Source: Lachnospiraceae bacterium
Lineage (GTDB): Bacteria > Bacillota > Clostridia > Lachnospirales > Lachnospiraceae
Direction of reading: 5' to 3'
DNA length: 6,752 nucleotides
Assembly: GCA_024691065.1 (NCBI GenBank)
Contig: JAILOA010000141.1
Span: 1-6,752 of the forward strand
Shown: positions 1 through 5,816 of the stretch, one piece after another
Layout of the letters: every line of letters begins with the position of its first letter
How positions within the stretch are numbered: the stretch's first letter is position 1
Position numbers and translations under genes: made by a program
Notes under the pieces: generated by a model
Told to the model about the DNA's origin: nothing
Databases searched by the model: none
The model's input: the letters and a program-made list of their open reading frames with translations, nothing else

Positions 1-2
1 TT

Positions 3-170
3 TACGGTGAGCTTAAGAGGGGTATTAAACCGGAAATGTATGCGCTTTCCAGTTCGATTTTCGTGGTAGTGCTTGTTATACTTATAATTGTAAATGTTGT
101 GCCAAGAAAAGATTATACAAAGAATTACGAGATTGAGGAAAATATTGTAGAAAATTTTGATGCACAATAA
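3..170 (+). CDS. potC: PotC-type polyamine ABC transporter permease, C-terminal fragment
   Basis: This is the last 55 codons plus TAA of a gene whose 5' part lies left of the window. The visible protein opens with YGELKRGIKPEMYALSSS, which matches the cytoplasmic loop and start of the last helix in PotC-type permeases (family pattern R-x-G-[IV]-x-PE-x-NALS). A hydrophobic segment rich in V, I and L follows (about residues 17-35 of the fragment), then a charged acidic tail. PotC pairs with PotB to form the inner-membrane channel for spermidine or putrescine uptake, powered by PotA. The gene ends 33 bases before potB, so the two are probably co-transcribed. Calling it PotC and not PotB rests on this short C-terminal signature. 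The exact polyamine specificity cannot be judged from it. Confidence 0.75.
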   Translation, partial: YGELKRGIKPEMYALSSSIFVVVLVILIIVNVVPRKDYTKNYEIEENIVENFDAQ

Positions 171-191
171 TTAATTTAAATAAAATAAATT

Positions 192-206
192 GGAGAAAAA
201 GAATTG
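192..206 (+). promoter_or_regulatory. Ribosome binding site and TTG start of potB
   Basis: GGAG at 192-195 sits eight bases before a TTG at 204-206. The next in-frame ATG falls well inside the second membrane segment, so the TTG is the only start that keeps the conserved N-terminal helix. The site therefore decides the start codon of this permease. Confidence 0.7.
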
Positions 207-1007
207 AAAGATAGAAAAACCTGGCTTTCCGGTCCATATATATTATGGATTATATTATTTACGGTCGTACCTGTAATCATATTATTCTATTATGCTTTTC
301 AGGACGACGCAGGAAGAGTAACCCTTGATTTTTTTAAGGGTGCAGTTAGACCGATACATTTGAAAGCACTTTGGCTTTCCGTATTGCTTTCTTTAATGTG
401 TACCGTTGTATGTCTCTTGCTTGCCTATCCGTTGGCACTTTGTATGAGATCTTTAAAAATGGGTAAAAAGGGTATGATGATAGCTATTGTTATCGGACCT
501 ATGTGGATGAACTATGTCCTTAGAATTATGTCCTGGCAGCTTATTCTTTCACAAAACGGTGTTTTAAATAAGGTGTTAAGTGTTTTGCATCTGCCACGTC
601 AGGACTGGGGCAACAGTGCAACCGCAATTGTAATCGGTATGATTTACGATTATCTGCCATTTATGCTTTTGCCTGTATATAATGCCGTTATGGACATAGG
701 CGAAGATGTAATTGAAGCGGCCCATGACCTTGGTGCAAGCAAGGCGACTGTTTTAAGAAAGGTAATGATTCCTTTATCGAAGCCGGGAATTATCAGCGGT
801 ATTACTATGGTATTCATTCCGGCGCTCACTACATTTGCAATTTCGGATATGCTCGGTGGCGGTAAGGTTATGCTTATCGGTAACATAATTGAGCAGGAAT
901 TTATAAGCAGTATGAACTGGCATTTGGGCGCTGCATTGTCACTCCTACTTATGTTATTCATAATACCGGGAATTATATTCTCCAATGAAGAGGAGGGCGG
1001 TTTCTAA
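204..1007 (+). CDS. potB: PotB-type spermidine/putrescine ABC transporter permease
   Basis: This is an integral membrane permease of 267 residues, close to the ~275 of E. coli PotB. It forms the polyamine import channel with the PotC-type partner and docks on the PotA ATPase. Six hydrophobic segments are visible, at about residues 12-31, 53-80, 91-111, 139-161, 195-215 and 241-259. The cytoplasmic EAA loop that contacts the ATPase is clear at 171-195 (EAAHDLGASK, then IPLSKPG). The stretch ISDMLGGGKVMLIGNIIEQEF has its PotB-specific core at 213-229, and YDYLPFMLLPVY (148-159) is also typical of PotB. The start is TTG with a good GGAG site. The tail ends in EEEGGF, about ten residues shorter than in E. 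coli, but no domain is missing. It follows the PotC-type gene by 33 bases and precedes the binding protein by two bases, so it is mid-operon. Family assignment is firm; substrate (spermidine, putrescine or both) is inferred. Confidence 0.92.
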   Translation: MKDRKTWLSGPYILWIILFTVVPVIILFYYAFQDDAGRVTLDFFKGAVRPIHLKALWLSVLLSLMCTVVCLLLAYPLALCMRSLKMGKKGMMIAIVIGPMWMNYVLRIMSWQLILSQNGVLNKVLSVLHLPRQDWGNSATAIVIGMIYDYLPFMLLPVYNAVMDIGEDVIEAAHDLGASKATVLRKVMIPLSKPGIISGITMVFIPALTTFAISDMLGGGKVMLIGNIIEQEFISSMNWHLGAALSLLLMLFIIPGIIFSNEEEGGF

Positions 1008-1009
1008 AG

Positions 1010-2122
1010 ATGACTGATAATATAAAAAAATGTATCTCGATTTTTAGTCTTACCGCGCTTTCCGTAATCAGCCTTGTGGGATGTGCCAATTCCAATGATA
1101 ACATAAAGGATAAGACTGAAAAGCTTACAGAAAAAATAGTTGATGAAAATAAAACGCTAACCGTCCTTAATTACGGCGAATACATTGACAGGGATGTGCT
1201 TAAGACATTTCAGGAGGAGACCGGAATCAAGGTTCTCTACGAGGAGGCAACTACGCCTGAGGAAATGTATGCGAAGTACAAGGGTGGAGCGATTGATTAT
1301 GACCTGATTTGTACGTCTGAGTATATGATTGAGAAGCTTATGGGTGAGGATGAACTCATGGAGCTTGATAAGGATAGCATGGAATATTATGATAATATTG
1401 ACGAGCGTTATCTCAAATTATCAGAGTCGTTTGACCCGGGAAATAAGTATTCCATCCCTTATTTTTTCGGAACTATTGGGCTTTTATACAATACCGAAAA
1501 GGTAAACGGACCTGTTGATACCTGGGAGGTGCTTTTTAACGGTGAGTACTCAGGTGAAATCATTATGCAGAACAGTATCCGTGATGCTTATATGTGTGCA
1601 TTAAAATATAAGGGATATTCATTAAATACCACAAACAGGGATGAGCTTGACGAGGCCCAGAAGATGCTTATCGACCAGAAGAAGGACGTTGAAGCCTATT
1701 TCGTGGATGAGGTCAGAGAGGAAATGGTTGCGGAAAATGCAGCGATTGCCGTTTGCTACTCCGGCGAGGCTTATCTTGCAAATGAATATAACAGCGATTT
1801 GCAGTTTGTTGTTCCTAAGGAAGGCAGCAATCTTTGGATAGATTCATGGTGCATTACCAAAAACTGCAGGAATTATGAGGGTGCTAATAAGTTCCTGGAT
1901 TTTCTTTGCAGGGAGGATGTAGCTTATCTTAATTTTGAAGAGGTTTATTATCCTACGCCTAATAAGGCTGTATTTGAAAACCTTGATGAAGAAGAGCAGG
2001 AGGATCCGCTTATTTTCCCATCCGAGGATGCACTCAATAATTGTGAAGTGTATAAGATATTAGACGCCGAAACTACAGAGTATATGGGCGAAATGTGGAA
2101 GGAATTAAAGGTGCTTCAATAG
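1010..2122 (+). CDS. potD: PotD-type polyamine-binding lipoprotein
   Basis: This is the extracytoplasmic substrate-binding component (370 residues) that captures polyamine and delivers it to the permease. Residues 1-25 form a lipoprotein signal peptide: basic start, hydrophobic core, and lipobox LVGC with the lipidated Cys at 25. A polar linker (26-48) tethers the mature domain to the membrane surface. The two-lobed binding fold begins at TLTVLNYGEYID (49-60) and shows family landmarks: YSIPYFFGT (147-155), KYKGYSLNTT (199-208), LWIDSW (275-280) and YYPTPN (313-318). Against E. coli PotD from memory, the pocket residues Y58, S103, Y105, W276, D278 and Y314 are kept. The equivalents of W34, W229, D168 and E171 appear as Y55, Y250, S189 and D192. 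The fold and operon support polyamine binding, but affinity or preference may differ. It starts two bases after the potB stop; an AGGAGG at 991-996 inside potB can serve as ribosome site, suggesting coupled translation. The C-terminus is complete. Confidence 0.92.
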   Translation: MTDNIKKCISIFSLTALSVISLVGCANSNDNIKDKTEKLTEKIVDENKTLTVLNYGEYIDRDVLKTFQEETGIKVLYEEATTPEEMYAKYKGGAIDYDLICTSEYMIEKLMGEDELMELDKDSMEYYDNIDERYLKLSESFDPGNKYSIPYFFGTIGLLYNTEKVNGPVDTWEVLFNGEYSGEIIMQNSIRDAYMCALKYKGYSLNTTNRDELDEAQKMLIDQKKDVEAYFVDEVREEMVAENAAIAVCYSGEAYLANEYNSDLQFVVPKEGSNLWIDSWCITKNCRNYEGANKFLDFLCREDVAYLNFEEVYYPTPNKAVFENLDEEEQEDPLIFPSEDALNNCEVYKILDAETTEYMGEMWKELKVLQ

Positions 2123-2226
2123 TTTTTGCTTAAGAATTCCAAACATCATATGATTGGCCGTGATATTAAATGGTCCGGGAGTAAAGCCGGATATGAAGGA
2201 TATATTATCGTGGGTTATAATCGGCC
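2123..2226 (+). other. Intergenic gap with hairpin and short direct repeats
   Basis: The gap between the binding-protein stop and the longest possible methionine synthase frame holds no recognised gene. A small hairpin can form from TCCGG (2174-2178) and CCGGA (2187-2191) with an eight-base loop; no T-run follows, so it is not a convincing terminator. GGCCG at 2156-2160 could pair with CGGCC at 2222-2226 and enclose that hairpin. GGCCGTGA occurs at 2156-2163 and again at 2223-2230, and GAAGGATATAT at 2195-2205 and 2233-2243. No SAM, cobalamin or T-box riboswitch signature was recognised. Read-through from the transporter operon cannot be excluded. Confidence 0.5.
2193..2221 (+). promoter_or_regulatory. 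Possible sigma-A promoter for metH operon
   Basis: A perfect -10 box TATAAT lies at 2216-2221. With a 17-base spacer the -35 position (2193-2198) reads ATGAAG, which matches TTGACA at only three of six bases. Transcription would begin near 2228, giving a very short leader before the ATG at 2242 and leaving out the alternative GTG start at 2227. TATAAT can arise by chance in AT-rich DNA, so this is suggestive only. Confidence 0.4.
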
Positions 2227-2231
2227 GTGAA

Positions 2232-2244
2232 AGAAGGATATATG
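2232..2244 (+). promoter_or_regulatory. Ribosome binding site deciding the metH start
   Basis: AGAAGGA (2232-2238) lies just before an ATG at 2242-2244. The frame also stays open to a GTG at 2227, but that codon has only a poor upstream purine site. The ATG gives an N-terminus (MKVFEF) that leads directly into the first domain, so it is preferred. The gap of three bases from GGA to ATG is short but workable. Confidence 0.65.
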
Positions 2245-4770
2245 AAAGTTTTTGAATTTAGAGAGTTATGTAAAAGCAGACGTTTATTTTTGGATGGTGC
2301 GACAGGTACCAATTTGCAGAAGGCAGGTATGCCAAAGGGCGTATGCCCTGAAAAATGGGTGCTTGAAAATCCTGATGTAATGAAAAAGCTTCAAAAGGAG
2401 TATATAGAAGCAGGAAGCGATATATTGTATGCGCCTACATTTTCCGGAAACCGTATAAAGCTTGAAGAATACAATCTTGAAAATGAACTTGAAGATATAA
2501 ATGCCGGTCTTGTAAAGCTTTCAAAGGAAGCTATAAAAGAGTATTTTGATGAAAATCCGGCTGTCGGGAGAAGAGAGGTTTTAGTTGCGGGTGACATTAC
2601 CATGACCGGTAAGCAGGTTTATCCTTTAGGAGACCTGCCTTTTGAGGATTTGGTAAATGTATATAAGGAGCAGGTTAAGGTTTTAGATAAAGCCGGTGCC
2701 GACCTTATCGTGGTTGAGACTATGATGAGTCTGCAGGAGTGCAGGGCAGCGGTTTTAGCGGTTAAAGAAGAAACTGAGCTTCCTGTAATGGTTACGCTTA
2801 CATTTAATGAAAACGGACGTGCGCTCTTCGGTACTAATCCCGAGACTGCAGCTCTTGTTTTAAATGCGATGGGCGTTGATGCAATCGGTATAAATTGTTC
2901 GACGGGACCTGATAAGATGCTTCCGTGGGTTTTGGCTATGAAGCGTTATGCGGATGTTCCGATAGTTGTTAAGCCGAATGCAGGTATGCCGGAGCTGGTT
3001 AACGGTGAAACCGTGTATCCTTTGAGCCCTGATGATTTTGCTGCACAGATGCTTGAAATCGTAAAGGCGGGCGCGGATATAGTCGGCGGATGCTGTGGTA
3101 CAACTGCTTCGCATATTAAATGCTTATATGAAAATGTAAAGGATTATATTGATAGTCCTGATTTTATAAATAGAGCCGGTAAAACTGTTAAGAGGGCGCT
3201 TTCCACGGAAAGAAATCTGTTGGAAATCGATCTTGACGGAAGATTTTTAATTATCGGTGAGAGAATTAATCCTACGGGTAAGAAGAAGCTTCAGGAAGAA
3301 CTCAGGGCAGGAAGTATTGATTTAGTGGTAGAGATGGCTGAGTCCGAAATCCGTAACGGTGCCGATATACTCGATGTAAATATGGGTACAAACGGAATCG
3401 ATGAGACCGAGATGATGCTTAAATGCGTAAATTCTCTCACTGCATTAACGGATGCACCTCTTTCTCTTGATTCTTCAAATCCGGATGTAATTGAGGCAGC
3501 GCTTAGGATTTATCCGGGGCGTGCACTCATTAATTCGATTTCATTGGAGGAAGGAAAGGCCGAGAGACTACTTCCGCTTGCTAAAAAGTACGGAGCGATG
3601 TTTATACTTTTACCGCTTAATTCTGCCGGTCTTCCTAAGGATTTACAGGAAAAAATGGATAATATTGATAAGATATTATCTGCTTCAAGGGAGTATGACC
3701 TTACTCCGGATGATATAATAATTGACGGTCTTGTGGCTACAATCGGTGCCCAGCCTCGTGCAGCGATTGAGACATTGGAAACCATAAGATACAGTAAAGA
3801 GACCCTTGGAATTGCGACTGCCTGCGGTCTTTCAAATATTTCCTTCGGGCTTCCTGACAGACCTTTTGTCAACAGTAACTTTATGGCAATGGCAATATGC
3901 AGCGGTCTTACTATGGCAATCGCAAATCCTTCACAGGAGCTTCTCATGCATGCCGTAATGGCATCGGATTTGCTTATGAATAAAAAGGACAGTGATCTGC
4001 GATACATTTCCAGGGCGGGCGAACATAAAATCAGTGTTATAGATGGTGAGCTTAGCGATTATACCGGGGATGATACCGTACAGACCAAGGTTAAAAAGAA
4101 AAGCAGTGCGTCAAATGTAATTCCCGAGGAGTATGCCGACAATACCTTATATGAGGCAGTTGTAAGAGGTAAAAAGGATAAGGCTGTAAATATTGTAAAT
4201 GAGTGCATAAAGGGGGATGGTTTTGATCCGAAAAAGATTTTGGACGAATCCTTGATACCTGCAATTACACAGGTCGGAGTACTTTATGAAAAGCAGATTT
4301 ATTATTTACCACAGCTTATTGCGGCAGCTGAAGCAATGAGCGAGAGTGTAGCGCTTATCGAGCCTTATCTTGCCGGAGACAGCGTGGGAGAGGGTGCCGG
4401 AAAGGTTGTTATAGCTACTGTCGAACATGATATTCATGACATCGGAAAAAATCTTGTAGCTCTTATGCTTAAGAATTATGGATTTGTTGTCTATGATTTG
4501 GGAAAGGATGTTCCGGCTGAGGTTATAGTTGATAAGGCAGCAGAGGTGGATGCTGATTTAATCGGGCTTTCAGCGCTTATGACAACGACCATGATGGAGA
4601 TGAAAAAGGTTGTGAAGCTCGTGCACGAAAGAGGCTTAAGAGCGAAGATTATGATTGGCGGAGCGTGCATAACGAAGGGATTTGCAAAAGAAATCGGTGC
4701 AGATGCCTATTCAGAGGATGCACAGGAAGCTGTTGTAAGGGCAAAGGAACTTATGGAGACATTTAAATAA
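2242..4770 (+). CDS. metH: Cobalamin-dependent methionine synthase, lacking reactivation domain
   Basis: This cytoplasmic enzyme transfers a methyl group from 5-methyltetrahydrofolate to homocysteine through bound cobalamin, making methionine and tetrahydrofolate. Numbered from ATG 2242 (842 residues), the homocysteine domain spans about 1-300. It begins with FLDGATGTNL, and its zinc ligands are Cys219 (in GINCS) and Cys284/Cys285 (in GGCCGTT). The pterin domain covers about 330-590, with GERINPTG (339-346), DVNMG (378-382) and GLSNISFG (529-536). A helical cap (about 635-710) precedes the B12 Rossmann domain (about 720-842), which carries the cobalt-ligand motif D730-x-H732-x-x-G735, the SALMTTT loop (777-783) and a GG turn (806-807). 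E. coli MetH is about 1,227 residues because it adds a C-terminal SAM-binding reactivation domain. That domain is absent here, as in several Clostridia and Thermotoga, where a separate protein supplies it; none is seen in this window. All catalytic signatures are intact. A GTG at 2227 would add five residues. It likely heads an operon with the next two genes. Confidence 0.95.
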   Translation: MKVFEFRELCKSRRLFLDGATGTNLQKAGMPKGVCPEKWVLENPDVMKKLQKEYIEAGSDILYAPTFSGNRIKLEEYNLENELEDINAGLVKLSKEAIKEYFDENPAVGRREVLVAGDITMTGKQVYPLGDLPFEDLVNVYKEQVKVLDKAGADLIVVETMMSLQECRAAVLAVKEETELPVMVTLTFNENGRALFGTNPETAALVLNAMGVDAIGINCSTGPDKMLPWVLAMKRYADVPIVVKPNAGMPELVNGETVYPLSPDDFAAQMLEIVKAGADIVGGCCGTTASHIKCLYENVKDYIDSPDFINRAGKTVKRALSTERNLLEIDLDGRFLIIGERINPTGKKKLQEELRAGSIDLVVEMAESEIRNGADILDVNMGTNGIDETEMMLKCVNSLTALTDAPLSLDSSNPDVIEAALRIYPGRALINSISLEEGKAERLLPLAKKYGAMFILLPLNSAGLPKDLQEKMDNIDKILSASREYDLTPDDIIIDGLVATIGAQPRAAIETLETIRYSKETLGIATACGLSNISFGLPDRPFVNSNFMAMAICSGLTMAIANPSQELLMHAVMASDLLMNKKDSDLRYISRAGEHKISVIDGELSDYTGDDTVQTKVKKKSSASNVIPEEYADNTLYEAVVRGKKDKAVNIVNECIKGDGFDPKKILDESLIPAITQVGVLYEKQIYYLPQLIAAAEAMSESVALIEPYLAGDSVGEGAGKVVIATVEHDIHDIGKNLVALMLKNYGFVVYDLGKDVPAEVIVDKAAEVDADLIGLSALMTTTMMEMKKVVKLVHERGLRAKIMIGGACITKGFAKEIGADAYSEDAQEAVVRAKELMETFK

Positions 4771-4787
4771 TTCAGAAAAGAGATGAT

Positions 4788-5804
4788 TTGCAGGTTATGA
4801 AGAGTGTAGATGTTATTATTCCTGTATATAAACCAAGGGAAGAATTTAAAAAGCTTATAAAATTACTCTGTATGCAGACTGTCGTTCCGGATAAGATTAT
4901 TTTGGTTCAGACTGTTGCGGATGATTATGCGGGAGAATTATTAAAGGTTAAGATTGATAATCAAAAATCGGATAAGGTTCCTTATGTTGAGGTAAGGGCT
5001 GTAAATGCTTCCGAATTTGATCATGGCGGGACCAGAAATTTGGGTGCCTCTTATTCCGATGCTGATTATATATTGTTTATGACGCAGGACGCAGTTCCGA
5101 AAAATAAATATTTGATTGAAAATTTGCTTCTTACGTTTAATGAAAACTACAGACCAAAGGACTTTTTCTCAAATAATAAAGATGCTGAATCAGAAAATAT
5201 TCCTAATAGACAGAATGCAATTTCCTATGCAAGGCAGCTTCCGAGAAAAGAGGCTGATTTGGTTGAGAGGATGACGAGAGAATATAATTATCCGGATGTT
5301 TCCAGAATCAAGTATGCTGAACTTTTAGACGAGTTAGGGATTCATACTTATTTTTGCTCGGATGTTTGTGCGATGTATGACAGAAAGATTTTTGAGGAGC
5401 TTGGAGGCTTTGTTTCGCCGACTACATTTAATGAGGATATGATAATGGCCGCAACGGTTATGGATCATGGATATAATGTAACTTATTGTGCTGAAGCCAG
5501 GGTGATACATTCACATAGTTATAAAAATATGGAGCAGTTACGCAGAAATTTTGATATGGGTGTTTCTCAAAAAATGTATAATGAGATTTTTTCGAGGGTT
5601 TCATCTGAGAAGACAGGGTCAGGTTATGCTTTGTCGCTCATAAAGAAGCTTTTAAAGGCCGGTAAGCCGGTACTTGCATTTAATTTTGCGCTTTCCTGCG
5701 GTTTTAAGCTTGCAGGATATAAGCTGGGCAAAAATTATGATAAGCTACCTAAGCCTTTGATTATGAAATTTACATTGAATAAAAATTTTTGGAAGAAAAA
5801 GTAA
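4788..5804 (+). CDS. Family 2 glycosyltransferase, rhamnosyltransferase-like
   Basis: This predicted cytoplasmic or membrane-associated sugar transferase has 338 residues. The GT-A nucleotide-sugar fold starts at once with VDVIIPVYKP (7-16). Motifs resemble bacterial rhamnosyltransferases of the GT2 family: EFDHGGTRNLGA (76-87), then ILFMTQDAVP (95-104), where QDA stands in the usual metal-binding DxD place. AISYARQLPRKEAD (144-157), NYPD (167-170), FNEDM (214-218, candidate catalytic acid region) and VIHSHSY (239-245) follow. No membrane helix or signal peptide is visible. Such enzymes add sugars, often rhamnose, to cell-wall, capsule or O-antigen-like polysaccharides; donor and acceptor here are inferred, not shown. 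The frame opens at TTG 4788, five bases after AAGAG (4778-4782). An ATG at 4797 is the alternative start, three codons later and with a weaker-placed site. It lies 17 bases after metH and 12 before the dihydrouridine synthase gene, so co-transcription is likely, although no other glycan gene is nearby. Confidence 0.85.
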   Translation: MQVMKSVDVIIPVYKPREEFKKLIKLLCMQTVVPDKIILVQTVADDYAGELLKVKIDNQKSDKVPYVEVRAVNASEFDHGGTRNLGASYSDADYILFMTQDAVPKNKYLIENLLLTFNENYRPKDFFSNNKDAESENIPNRQNAISYARQLPRKEADLVERMTREYNYPDVSRIKYAELLDELGIHTYFCSDVCAMYDRKIFEELGGFVSPTTFNEDMIMAATVMDHGYNVTYCAEARVIHSHSYKNMEQLRRNFDMGVSQKMYNEIFSRVSSEKTGSGYALSLIKKLLKAGKPVLAFNFALSCGFKLAGYKLGKNYDKLPKPLIMKFTLNKNFWKKK

Positions 5805-5816
5805 GAGGATATAAAA

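Noticed and set aside
650..985. Minus-strand open frame of 111 codons opposite potB
   Set aside because: It is fully covered by conserved permease sequence on the + strand and shows no domain of its own.
2123..2241. SAM or cobalamin riboswitch controlling metH
   Set aside because: The gap is only about 120 bases and lacks the conserved core sequences of the S-box or cobalamin riboswitches and any terminator-like hairpin with a T-run.
3510..4007. Open frame of 165 codons on the minus strand within metH
   Set aside because: It lies entirely opposite a strongly conserved methionine synthase, has no recognisable domain, and its composition is that of an antisense shadow.
4783..4800. Tiny ATG frame of five codons between metH and the glycosyltransferase gene
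   Set aside because: It stops after five codons and overlaps the likely start of the glycosyltransferase; there is no sign it is translated.
5659..5675. Repeated GCCGGTA segments near the end of the glycosyltransferase gene
   Set aside because: They fall within a continuous coding region and encode ordinary residues (Ala-Gly-Lys-Pro-Val); there is no sign of a regulatory site.
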